DNA from: JBEGQX01 sp041180805
Lineage (GTDB): Bacteria; Planctomycetota; Planctomycetia; Gemmatales; Gemmataceae
DNA length: 6,596 nt
Direction: 5' to 3'
Assembly: GCA_041180805.1 (NCBI GenBank)
Contig: JBEGQX010000277.1
Location: forward strand, 1 to 6,596
A program made the position numbers and the translations under genes. Below, in pieces: positions 1 through 5,934 of this stretch. Under the pieces are notes generated by a model that was not told where the DNA came from, did no database searches, and saw nothing but the letters and a program-made list of their open reading frames with translations. The first letter of the stretch is position 1. Each line of letters starts with the position of its first letter.

Positions 1-1
1 T

Positions 2-130
2 CACTATTCCGATAGCGGCGCGTATGCCCACCTGATTTGCGCCTGTGCCCAGCATTTGCACCTGCTCCATGGAAAGCAGGATTGGGAAACCCTGCGACTG
101 CCAGCCATCCTCGAGGATTCACGCAAGTAA
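2..130 (+). CDS. C-terminal tail of an unrecognised protein (5' end outside window)
   Basis: A frame open from the left edge gives about 42 residues, starting HYSDSGAYAH and ending ILEDSRK before the TAA at 128-130. Two things suggest it is a real gene end. Its third codon positions are GC-rich (about two thirds), and its stop codon runs directly into the ribosome binding site of the next gene, as in a tight operon. The fragment has two Cys and several His (ICACAQHLHLLHG) but no motif I can place in a family, so no function is proposed. The caution is that other frames are also open over parts of this short stretch, so the call rests on context more than length. Confidence 0.5.
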   Translation, partial: HYSDSGAYAHLICACAQHLHLLHGKQDWETLRLPAILEDSRK

Positions 131-134
131 AGGA
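129..134 (+). promoter_or_regulatory. Ribosome binding site for the transglutaminase-like gene
   Basis: AAAGGA lies 7 bases before the ATG at 142. It decides the start: the in-frame ATG at 37 would add 35 residues, has no comparable site, and would overlap the upstream gene tail. Confidence 0.7.
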
Positions 135-141
135 ACGAAAC

Positions 142-1230
142 ATGCTACTATTGATCTGCGCCCTTTTGCTTTCCCAGGAACCGGACAAAGCGGAAACACT
201 TCCGGGGCAATGGAAACTGGAACCGATTGAAACCAAAACCTTCGAGGGTGAACTGCTTTTTCGGGTGAATTTGGCCGATGGCCTGGCAAAGGACTGGGGC
301 TTCTTCATGACCAAGGCCCCAGAGCTTCCCACCCAGAAAAAAGTGGAAACCCTTTTCCAGATGCCCGGGGCAACCCTGAAGCCTGCCTTTTACAAGGATC
401 TTTCCCCCCTTGCGAGGGATGTGATCTTTCAGAAAATGGTGACCCGCGAGAAAATCCAGCAGGAATCCGCCCAGATCAAGATGACCTACAAAGGCGAGGT
501 CACCGCCAGTAATTTGGTTCCACTTCCCACCAATGAGACTCCGCCCAAGGTGGAACCCCTGAAGGATTCCGAGAAGAAAATGGCGTTGGCAGAATTCGGC
601 GACATTCGCTTCAAGGAAAAGGACTTTAAGAACTGGATGGAAAACATGGGTTGTATCCGCAAGGCGGATGAGCGCGACCTGGACTTTGCCTTCAAGGCTT
701 TCAAAAAGATCCATTACAAGATGGCGTTGGACAATTCGGAAAAACAGGATCGCAAATCCACCGCGGTAAGTATCATCGGAAAATCCGACGGCGCTGGCAT
801 TTCCAACCTGTATGTGGCGGTGCTAAGGGCCAACAACATTCCCGCCCGCACCATTTGGGGCCGCTGGATTCGCACCCCCAAGGAACTGGAAAAGTTCAAG
901 GGCGCCCGCAAGGATCAAATGGGCGTTCGCTGCGAGTTTTTCGCGGAGAACATCGGCTGGGTAAGGGCTGACCCCGCCACCGCGCTTTATGAAAAGGCCA
1001 ACAAGATCGATCCCCAGCAGTTTTTCGGCATGGATTACATTCCATTTTTTGTCCAGCATGTTGACCCATCCTTCGAAGTGATCAACCCGCTTACCAACAA
1101 GCGGCTGTCCATGATCTCTTTGCAAATGCCAGGTTATTGGTTCACGCTTAAGGACAATACTTCCTCGCCCAAGGTTTCCTTTGTGCATGAATGGACCATC
1201 ACCAAAAGTGAATCCAAGGAAAAGGAATAA
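142..1230 (+). CDS. Transglutaminase-like superfamily protein, probably catalytically inactive
   Basis: The product is 362 residues. It opens with a short hydrophobic stretch (LLLICALLL, residues 2-10) that may be a signal peptide, although no basic residue precedes it. Residues about 35-170 are a charged, lysine-rich region without a motif I know. Residues about 205-320 carry the transglutaminase-core pattern: GKSDGAGISN, LYVAVLRANNIPARTIWGRW, then GVRCEFFAENIGWVRADPA and a downstream HVDP. In active relatives I expect Cys in GKSDC and His in HVxxEFF. Here those positions are Gly217 (codon 790-792) and Gly261 (codon 922-924), while the third residue, Asp277, is kept. The fold therefore looks intact and the protease or crosslinking chemistry lost. 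If exported, it would act in the periplasm or at the surface, perhaps as a binding protein. It sits 11 bases after the upstream gene tail and 7 bases before the alkyltransferase start, so co-transcription is likely. The family assignment is good; inactivity is inferred from an alignment by eye. Confidence 0.82.
   Translation: MLLLICALLLSQEPDKAETLPGQWKLEPIETKTFEGELLFRVNLADGLAKDWGFFMTKAPELPTQKKVETLFQMPGATLKPAFYKDLSPLARDVIFQKMVTREKIQQESAQIKMTYKGEVTASNLVPLPTNETPPKVEPLKDSEKKMALAEFGDIRFKEKDFKNWMENMGCIRKADERDLDFAFKAFKKIHYKMALDNSEKQDRKSTAVSIIGKSDGAGISNLYVAVLRANNIPARTIWGRWIRTPKELEKFKGARKDQMGVRCEFFAENIGWVRADPATALYEKANKIDPQQFFGMDYIPFFVQHVDPSFEVINPLTNKRLSMISLQMPGYWFTLKDNTSSPKVSFVHEWTITKSESKEKE
1221..1226 (+). 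promoter_or_regulatory. Ribosome binding site supporting the GTG start of the alkyltransferase
   Basis: AAAGGA lies just before the TAA of the preceding gene and 11 bases ahead of the GTG at 1238, a slightly long spacing. A second AAGGA sits at 1216-1220. Confidence 0.5.
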
Positions 1231-1237
1231 GTTTAAA

Positions 1238-1762
1238 GTGGCTGGCAATAACGAATTGGCTTCCATCCTGAAAAGCCCCCTGGGGTGGATGTTGCTGGTT
1301 ACAACAACCCGAGGAATTCGAAGGCTTGCGTTTGCCGACCAGCAACCCAGTCTGGTTGAAATTCTTGAAACCTTTCACCCGGAATGCAAAATTTCCGGGC
1401 CAGATTCAATTCAGACTTTTACCAATGTCATTACAGCTTGGCTGAAACAACCGACAAACCACCTTGAAGTTCCGCTGGATATAGCGGGAACCGACTTTCA
1501 GAAACATGTGTGGAATGAACTTGGGAAAATTCCCGCGGGTCAGACCAGAACCTATTCCGAGATAGCCAAACGCATTGGCAAGCCACGGGCAGTAAGGGCT
1601 GTGGCCAGCGCATGTGGTGCCAACCCCGTGGCTTTGGTGATTCCATGCCACCGCGTCTTGGGAAGCAACGGAAAGCTGTGTGGATTTCGCTGGGGCCTAA
1701 AGCGCAAGGAATGGCTCCTGAAACACGAGCTGCCGTTAGCCCTGGCAGAGCTTTCAGCCTAG
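1238..1762 (+). CDS. ogt: Methylated-DNA--protein-cysteine S-methyltransferase (O6-alkylguanine repair)
   Basis: This suicide repair protein moves the alkyl group from O6-alkylguanine or O4-alkylthymine in DNA onto its own cysteine. From the GTG at 1238 it is 174 residues, close to E. coli Ogt (171). Residues about 7-70 form the N-terminal domain (SPLGWMLL, GIRRLAF). Residues about 87-164 are the DNA-binding and active-site domain: FQKHVWNELGKIPAG, TYSEIAKRIG, then PCHR at 136-139 with acceptor Cys137. Counting from human MGMT, Tyr106, Arg120 (the arginine finger), the hinge Asn129 and Glu164 all fall in the expected places, so it should be active. The active-site loop reads GFRWG, like the GYRWG of Ada, rather than the YSGG of human MGMT. 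Upstream starts in frame (TTG 1181, ATG 1187, GTG 1208) would overlap the previous gene by up to 50 bases and add a basic tail with no family counterpart. It is tightly linked to the transglutaminase-like gene. There is no AraC-type Ada domain, so self-regulation of the Ada kind is not expected. The symbol is by family similarity. Confidence 0.95.
   Translation: MAGNNELASILKSPLGWMLLVTTTRGIRRLAFADQQPSLVEILETFHPECKISGPDSIQTFTNVITAWLKQPTNHLEVPLDIAGTDFQKHVWNELGKIPAGQTRTYSEIAKRIGKPRAVRAVASACGANPVALVIPCHRVLGSNGKLCGFRWGLKRKEWLLKHELPLALAELSA
1759..1762. other. Shared CTAG holding the stop codons of two convergent genes
   Basis: The palindrome CTAG (inside CCTAGG) provides TAG at 1760-1762 for the + strand alkyltransferase and TAG at 1761-1759 for the - strand acyltransferase. 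The coding regions therefore overlap by 4 bases, and no intergenic terminator can fit between them. Confidence 0.95.
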
Positions 1763-2703
1763 GCGGCGTGTGCTGGTTTGGCCTTGGCCTTCCTGGCAAC
1801 AGGTTGGTGTTTCCAGCGGCGATGAAGCCAGAAATATTGTTCAGGGTATTTGCGTATCATCCGTTCCAAGGCACTGGTGTATCGCTGGGTTATCGCCTGC
1901 ACGGCATCCGGCCTGCCTTCATAATCCAACGGGTCGATCAGGTCTTCGCATATCACCTGGTATTTCATCGGCCTGGCAACCCGGGGCACTCCCACCACCG
2001 CCATGGGTACTTTGTATTCCAATGCAAGCAAGGCCACTGCCTTGTGCGTGGAGGCAGGCCTGCCAAAGAATTCCACAAACTGTCCCCTGGGCCCGGCATC
2101 CTGATCCGCAAGGGTGGCTATGGTGCCTCCCTTCGCCAGGATTTCCTGCATCTGGTCGAAATCACCTTTCTTGGCAAGCACCTTCTGGCCGGTTCGCTCG
2201 CGGAAGTTTCTCAGGAACTTTTCCAGATGCGGATTATCGAGGGTTCTGGCGATCGCATGGGTGGTAAAACCCAGCAAGCCAAGAGAATACCCCGCCATCT
2301 CCCAGTTTCCCAGATGTCCGGTAACTATCATCAGCGGGCGATCTTTAAGAAGTGCATCCACAATGATTGGGTTATTGCCAAGATCCAGAAAGTTGCGCCA
2401 GTTTCTGCTGTGCATCACGCGGGGCAGGTGCACGATTTCCACAAGCAGCGAGCAGAAGTGAATCAAAACCTCACGAACAATACGATCCCTTTTGGCAAAG
2501 TCATCCGCAAGTTCCGGAAAGGCATGGGAAAGGTTGTCGTGTGCAACATTACGATGGCGTTTGTCGGCATGGTAAATCGCCCAGGCTAACATGCGGGCAA
2601 GACCCTTGGCCTGTTCTAGCGGCAGCGCCTGCAGAAACGCAACCACGATACGCACCGCGAAATAGACCGTAAGATCCAGCCAGGGTTTTCTTGGTTTTGC
2701 CAT
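1759..2703 (-). CDS. LpxL/HtrB-family lipid A acyltransferase (lysophospholipid acyltransferase superfamily)
   Basis: Members of this family add a secondary acyl chain to the lipid A precursor at the cytoplasmic face of the inner membrane. The protein is 314 residues, near the usual size of about 300. A hydrophobic segment at residues about 9-28 (LDLTVYFAVRIVVAFLQAL) is the expected N-terminal membrane anchor. The catalytic H-X4-D/E motif is present as HLGNWE, with His130 and Glu135. Further family blocks follow: ADQDAGPRGQFVEFFGRPAST (about 199-219) and PEQYFWLHRRWK near residues 287-298. The tail (KAKAKPAHAA) is short and lysine/alanine-rich. The ATG at 2703 is chosen because AAGGAAG precedes it; an in-frame ATG 32 codons upstream lacks this. 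The donor acyl chain and exact acceptor cannot be read from the sequence, so a specific symbol (lpxL, lpxM or another) is withheld. The gene is divergent from the oxidoreductase, convergent with the alkyltransferase, and seems to be transcribed alone. Confidence 0.92.
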   Translation of the reverse strand: MAKPRKPWLDLTVYFAVRIVVAFLQALPLEQAKGLARMLAWAIYHADKRHRNVAHDNLSHAFPELADDFAKRDRIVREVLIHFCSLLVEIVHLPRVMHSRNWRNFLDLGNNPIIVDALLKDRPLMIVTGHLGNWEMAGYSLGLLGFTTHAIARTLDNPHLEKFLRNFRERTGQKVLAKKGDFDQMQEILAKGGTIATLADQDAGPRGQFVEFFGRPASTHKAVALLALEYKVPMAVVGVPRVARPMKYQVICEDLIDPLDYEGRPDAVQAITQRYTSALERMIRKYPEQYFWLHRRWKHQPVARKAKAKPAHAA

Positions 2704-2709
2704 GAGCCG

Positions 2710-2716
2710 CTTCCTT
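2710..2716 (-). promoter_or_regulatory. Ribosome binding site of the acyltransferase gene
   Basis: On the - strand this reads AAGGAAG, 6 bases before the ATG at 2703. It is strong, and it rules out the longer start at 2799. Confidence 0.8.
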
Positions 2717-2727
2717 GCAAACAACCT

Positions 2728-2742
2728 CGGGCATACTGCCCG
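2728..2742. repeat. Perfect inverted repeat CGGGCA-TAC-TGCCCG
   Basis: Two 6-base arms are separated by 3 bases, centred about 32 bases ahead of the acyltransferase start codon and 11 bases upstream of its ribosome binding site. It could be a protein-binding operator or, in the acyltransferase mRNA leader, a small GC-rich hairpin. The role is not known. Confidence 0.6.
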
Positions 2743-2775
2743 GCCTGATAAGCTACCAAAAATGGGAGAATCGTT

Positions 2776-2795
2776 AAAAGGCCGCTTTGCCTTTT
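2776..2795. repeat. Perfect inverted repeat AAAAGGC-N6-GCCTTTT
   Basis: Two 7-base arms flank a 6-base loop (CGCTTT). The A-run on one side and T-run on the other give it a weak terminator-like look in both directions, but the GC core is only three pairs. It may equally be an operator half of the divergent region. Confidence 0.45.
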
Positions 2796-2894
2796 GCATA
2801 CCAAAAAAAGTTCGGGTAAATTATGCTGACATTGGCAAATTGACTGTTTTCATTCATTTGAGGCGGGGTGTTACTCTCCCCCGTTTTCCATTTG

Positions 2895-2900
2895 CAGGAG
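2895..2900 (+). promoter_or_regulatory. Ribosome binding site of the oxidoreductase gene
   Basis: CAGGAG lies 8 bases before the GTG at 2909. It fixes the start at a codon that places the twin-arginine motif at residues 10-11, as expected of a Tat signal peptide. Confidence 0.8.
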
Positions 2901-2908
2901 AAATTGAA

Positions 2909-4288
2909 GTGGCTAACACCCAAAAATCCCCCAATCGCAGGGATGTTCTAAAGACAGGTTCCACCGCGGCACTTACCACGGCCATGGCCGCCATGAGCGT
3001 TCGTGGAGTTTATGCCTACCAAAGCAATACGGTTCAAGTTGCGTTGATCGGTTGCGGCGGGCGTGGAACCGGGGCTGCCCAAAATGCCCTTTCCACCAAG
3101 AGCGGCCCAATCAAGCTGACCGCCATGGCCGATGCCTTTGAGGATCGCCTGAAATCCAGCCATAACTCCATCAAGAAGGCCTTCGAGAAACAAGTGGATG
3201 TTCCAATCGACAGGCAATTTGTCGGGTTCGATGGTTACAAAAAAGCCATGGATTCGCTGAAGCCTGGCGATGTGGTCATTCTAACCACCCCGGTGGCGTT
3301 CCGTGGCGTGATGTTCAGCTACGCCATCGAAAAAGGCCTGAATGTATTCATGGAAAAGCCCACCACCGTGGATGGGCCCAGCACCCGCAGAATGCTGGAA
3401 CTTGCCGCCAAGTCGGAAGCCAAGAACCTGAAGGTAGGCGTGGGCCTGATGTGCAGGCACTGCAATGCCCGCGGCGAACTTTACAACCGTATCAAGGGTG
3501 GTGAACTGGGTGACATTCTTTTGATGCGCGCCTATCGCGTTGCAGGCCCGACCGGCCATGCGTTCGTGAAGCCACGCCCCGAAAAGATGAACGAAGTGGA
3601 ATTCCAGATCCGCAACTTCCATGGTTTCTTGTGGGCAAGCGGTGGCGCTTATTCAGACTTCCTTATTCACAACATTGATGAAAGCTGCTGGATGAAGGAC
3701 GCCTGGCCGGTGAAGGCCAAGGGTTACGGCGGCAGGCATTATCGCGAAGATTATGTCGACCAGAACTTTGATTCCTACTCCACCGAGTTCACCTTTGCCG
3801 ATGGCACCACCCTGATGGTGGAAGGGCGCTACATGCCCGGCTGCGATCAGGAATTCGCCAGTTATGCCCATGGCACCAAGGGTTCCGCGGTCATCTCGGC
3901 CCGCGGACACTGGCCCGCCAACGCCAAGCAGTACAAGGGCCAAAACATGGTGCGTTCCGAACAAAACTGGGAGTACAAGGGCGAGGATATCAACCCCTAC
4001 CAGTTGGAGTGGGATCGCCTTATCGAGGCTATCCGCCAGGACAAGAAGCATAACGAATGCCGTCGTGGCGCGGAAGCAAGCCTGGTTACCGCCATGGGCC
4101 GCATGGCATGCCATACCGGCAAGATCATCACCTATGATGAAATGCTTAACCACCCACATGACCTGGCTGGCAACATTGACAAGCTTTCCATGGATGGCCC
4201 CGCACCTGTGCTTGCAGGCAAGGATGGCAAATACCCATTCCCCATGCCGGGCAAGTATGTGAACCCCAAGCTGGAGTACAAGGCCTAA
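2909..4288 (+). CDS. Tat-exported Gfo/Idh/MocA family NAD(P)-dependent oxidoreductase
   Basis: The family oxidises or reduces sugars, inositols and related polyols, or opens glycosides through a keto intermediate, using a nicotinamide cofactor. From the GTG at 2909 the protein is 459 residues. Residues 1-36 form a Tat signal: NRRDVLK with Arg10-Arg11, a hydrophobic alanine-rich stretch, then VYA as a likely cleavage site. The Rossmann domain starts with VQVALIGCGGRG (glycines at 48-53). Asp75 after the second strand suggests NAD over NADP. The family triad is present: Lys150 in MEKP, then Asp250 and His254 in DFLIHNID (the DxxxH motif). The C-terminal end (KDGKYPFPMPGKY) resembles the tail of many planctomycetal paralogues. 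The long extra N-terminal frame back to 2702 is rejected, because it overlaps the acyltransferase start and would bury the signal peptide. It is followed by its own terminator, so it seems to be a single-gene unit. The substrate cannot be told. Confidence 0.93.
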   Translation: MANTQKSPNRRDVLKTGSTAALTTAMAAMSVRGVYAYQSNTVQVALIGCGGRGTGAAQNALSTKSGPIKLTAMADAFEDRLKSSHNSIKKAFEKQVDVPIDRQFVGFDGYKKAMDSLKPGDVVILTTPVAFRGVMFSYAIEKGLNVFMEKPTTVDGPSTRRMLELAAKSEAKNLKVGVGLMCRHCNARGELYNRIKGGELGDILLMRAYRVAGPTGHAFVKPRPEKMNEVEFQIRNFHGFLWASGGAYSDFLIHNIDESCWMKDAWPVKAKGYGGRHYREDYVDQNFDSYSTEFTFADGTTLMVEGRYMPGCDQEFASYAHGTKGSAVISARGHWPANAKQYKGQNMVRSEQNWEYKGEDINPYQLEWDRLIEAIRQDKKHNECRRGAEASLVTAMGRMACHTGKIITYDEMLNHPHDLAGNIDKLSMDGPAPVLAGKDGKYPFPMPGKYVNPKLEYKA

Positions 4289-4307
4289 ACGGTCTGTGAC
4301 TCACATG

Positions 4308-4343
4308 GCCCGCACCGGCTTGATTGTCAGTGCGGGCTTTTTT
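4308..4343 (+). terminator. Rho-independent terminator after the oxidoreductase
   Basis: The arms GCCCGCAC (4308-4315) and GTGCGGGC (4330-4337) make a perfect 8-pair GC-rich stem with a 14-base loop, followed by TTTTTT at 4338-4343. It starts 19 bases after the stop codon. Read on the other strand the same hairpin has no T-run after it, so it should act only on + strand transcripts. Its last two T bases belong to the esterase stop codon (4342-4344). Confidence 0.9.
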
Positions 4344-5406
4344 ATTTCTCTTCGGCCTTATCAGACATTTGCCCGCCCAGCCATTCCAACAGTTCCGGCA
4401 AAAACCTTATGGCGGTTGGAGTATCGTGCCTGCCCTTTGGGTCGTACCGCACCGTGATATCCAGGTTCTTTTCTCGCGCCCTGTCCAGAAAACTTTCCGC
4501 CTGGGCATCCAGGTTAAACTGGTCTTTCCCACCATACGCCAGGAAGAAGGAAAGATCCGCCTTATCCACCTTGTAGTAATCAATCATCTCGATGGGGTTC
4601 ATGGCGGCAATCTCTTTGATGACATCCGGCGAGCGGTAATCAAAAAGTTCGCCCAGCACATGATCCACTTTGATGTAGATAATGCCGAAAAATCTTCCCA
4701 CCGTCATGGAACCTCTGGAGAAATCATCGCGAAGCTCCCGAAACCTGGGATCGTAGTTACCCATGAACCTTCCATGCTTATCCTGGTAACGAATGTTCAA
4801 CGGAGGATAGATACCTGCAATATTTTTGAAAAATTGCTGGTGCTTCATGCCAAGGTGGTAAGCCGCCGCCCCACCCATGGAGGTTCCCCCCAGGCCATGA
4901 TCCCTGCGGTGCGGACTGATCATGTAATTCTGGGTGACAAACCCAAGGACATCCTTCATAAGGTAGTCCTCAAATTTGCCTGCCTTGCTGTTAATGAAGA
5001 AACTGCCCGGAGGAACGATCTTCCAATTTTTCCCAATGCTGCCATCCGGGGCAATCACAATCATGGGGGGAATCACACCCTGCGAGATCGCGCAATCGAA
5101 GCGCTTGACCACATAATCCAAAAAGGTGTTTTCATCCTGGGTGAAACCATGCATCCAGATGAATAACGGGTAGGATTTGTTCTTGTCATACCCCGGCGGA
5201 AGGTACACATACAGATCACGCTTTTCGCAAAGCGATTCACTCCAGATACGGTTATCGTGGCGGTTGTTGTGGGTGTAATCCACCACGGTGCCTGCCAGGT
5301 TCCTGGTAGCCCGGTTGTACACGAAAGGCCTGGGAATTTTCAGTGCAAACAAGGGTGATGCCAGCGCTACCAGCAAAACAAAGGCGCAGGCGCGAAGCAG
5401 AATCAT
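4342..5406 (-). CDS. Secreted alpha/beta-hydrolase, esterase D / CE1-like family
   Basis: The 354-residue protein has a clear Sec signal peptide (MILLRACAFVLLVALASPLFA, likely cut after Ala21), so it acts outside the cytoplasm. The rest matches the putative esterase fold (PF00756 type), shared with feruloyl and acetyl xylan esterases, enterochelin esterase and S-formylglutathione hydrolase. Features seen are RDLYVYLPPGYD (63-74), the oxyanion segment FIWMHGF (His86-Gly87), the nucleophile elbow GGTSMGG with Ser176, an acid candidate Asp295 in YGGKDQF, and His327 in KGRHDT. The triad is complete and correctly ordered, so activity is expected on an ester of a carbohydrate, phenolic acid or similar. 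The substrate is not readable from the sequence. The ATG at 5406 is preceded by AAAGG about 10 bases upstream. The gene has no close partner: a 146-base gap separates it from the lipoprotein gene, and it is convergent with the oxidoreductase. Confidence 0.92.
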   Translation of the reverse strand: MILLRACAFVLLVALASPLFALKIPRPFVYNRATRNLAGTVVDYTHNNRHDNRIWSESLCEKRDLYVYLPPGYDKNKSYPLFIWMHGFTQDENTFLDYVVKRFDCAISQGVIPPMIVIAPDGSIGKNWKIVPPGSFFINSKAGKFEDYLMKDVLGFVTQNYMISPHRRDHGLGGTSMGGAAAYHLGMKHQQFFKNIAGIYPPLNIRYQDKHGRFMGNYDPRFRELRDDFSRGSMTVGRFFGIIYIKVDHVLGELFDYRSPDVIKEIAAMNPIEMIDYYKVDKADLSFFLAYGGKDQFNLDAQAESFLDRAREKNLDITVRYDPKGRHDTPTAIRFLPELLEWLGGQMSDKAEEK

Positions 5407-5552
5407 GGAGAGTCAGCCTTTCCCAAATAAATCAAAAGATCGTTAGGGAAAGGATCGACAGGAAGAAGTCTGGCCAATCGTCAAAGTTGATCCAAATTTC
5501 TCAACTTTTGGATTTTAAAGTTCAGATGGGTGAGAGGTAGCGGTTTTAAGGT
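5407..5552 (-). other. Intergenic gap with two overlapping, mutually exclusive inverted repeats
   Basis: The gap lies between the lipoprotein stop and the esterase start. It holds AAAGTTGA (5483-5490) pairing with TCAACTTT (5501-5508), and ATCCAAA (5490-5496) pairing with TTTGGAT (5507-5513). The two stems share bases, so only one can form at a time. No T-run follows either stem on the - strand, so neither is a standard terminator. A TTGACG occurs on the - strand (5478-5483), but with no matching -10 at normal spacing. Confidence 0.45.
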
Positions 5553-5927
5553 CTACTTGTTTGGAACTTCAATGGTTAAGGACTTACCTTCCTGAAGTTC
5601 CATAATGGTTTCGTAGGTGGGGAAAATGGCTCTACCATAAGGGGCTTCTTGAGCTGGTTTACCATCAAACCCATGAATGCGAACATGGTACTTTCCAGGA
5701 ACCACCCCTGACTTTTGATCCTTGGTGGAAAATTTCCCATCGTTGATGATGGCCCGGCCTTGCGGACCTTTCAGGCTGGCATCCGGGTCGAAATAAATTT
5801 CTCCCTTGGGTAGGGACTTTCCATTGAAAGTGACTGTACCCTCGACGGGGAATGTGGGGATTTCCGAGGAACAACCGATGGTCCACATCAGTGCCGCAAC
5901 ACTTGCGAAAGTAACTATCTTTTTCAT
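5553..5927 (-). CDS. Small planctomycetal lipoprotein with carboxypeptidase-regulatory-like domain
   Basis: The 124-residue protein begins MKKIVTFASVAALMWTIGC, a lipoprotein signal ending at Cys19 (TIGC, a slightly imperfect lipobox), so the mature protein should be membrane-anchored through a lipid. The remainder is a compact beta-rich domain: FPVEGTVTFNGKSLPKGEIYF, then IINDGKFST, then GVVPGKYHVRIHG. This pattern of G-T-V-x-F-x-G-K followed by V-P-G-x-Y is typical of the small lipoproteins that accompany DUF1559 genes in planctomycetes. Their role is unknown. The ATG at 5927 is chosen because it begins the signal peptide; the in-frame ATG at 5990 would overlap DUF1559. No good ribosome binding site is seen, and the DUF1559 stop lies only 7 bases upstream, which suggests translational coupling. 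Confidence 0.85.
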   Translation of the reverse strand: MKKIVTFASVAALMWTIGCSSEIPTFPVEGTVTFNGKSLPKGEIYFDPDASLKGPQGRAIINDGKFSTKDQKSGVVPGKYHVRIHGFDGKPAQEAPYGRAIFPTYETIMELQEGKSLTIEVPNK

Positions 5928-5934
5928 GATTGGT

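Larger units (their letters stand above)
2704..2908. promoter_or_regulatory. Divergent intergenic region between the acyltransferase and oxidoreductase genes
   Basis: These 205 bases must hold the start signals for both flanking genes unless transcription enters from elsewhere. Visible elements are two perfect inverted repeats (2728-2742 and 2776-2795), a weaker one (2864-2883), and a ribosome binding site at each end. The middle (about 2798-2860) is AT-rich. Candidate -35/-10 hexamers can be found, such as TTGACT at 2840-2845 and TATGCT at 2822-2827, but none pair with proper spacing. No promoter is therefore placed. Confidence 0.5.

Noticed and set aside
37..141. Longer start (ATG at 37) for the transglutaminase-like protein
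   Set aside because: The 35 extra residues hide the hydrophobic N-terminus, overlap the upstream gene tail, and have no ribosome binding site; AAAGGA sits properly ahead of the ATG at 142.
1612..2589. Long + strand open frame of 325 codons
   Set aside because: It is antisense to the acyltransferase, which has complete family motifs; the product has no recognisable domain and lacks a good start signal.
2822..2868. Sigma70-like promoter in the divergent region (TTGACT at 2840, TATGCT at 2822)
   Set aside because: Neither hexamer has a partner at 16-18 bases spacing, so a promoter call would be guesswork.
2864..2883. CGGGG/CCCCG hairpin ahead of the oxidoreductase
   Set aside because: Only five pairs around a 10-base loop, in a run of G and C likely to match by chance; noted but not called as a feature.
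2702..2908. N-terminal extension of the oxidoreductase
   Set aside because: It would cover the whole divergent regulatory region and bury the Tat signal 69 residues in; a good ribosome binding site precedes the GTG at 2909.
4324..5166. Long + strand open frame of 280 codons
   Set aside because: It is antisense to the esterase, which has a signal peptide and full catalytic triad; it would also start inside the terminator hairpin.
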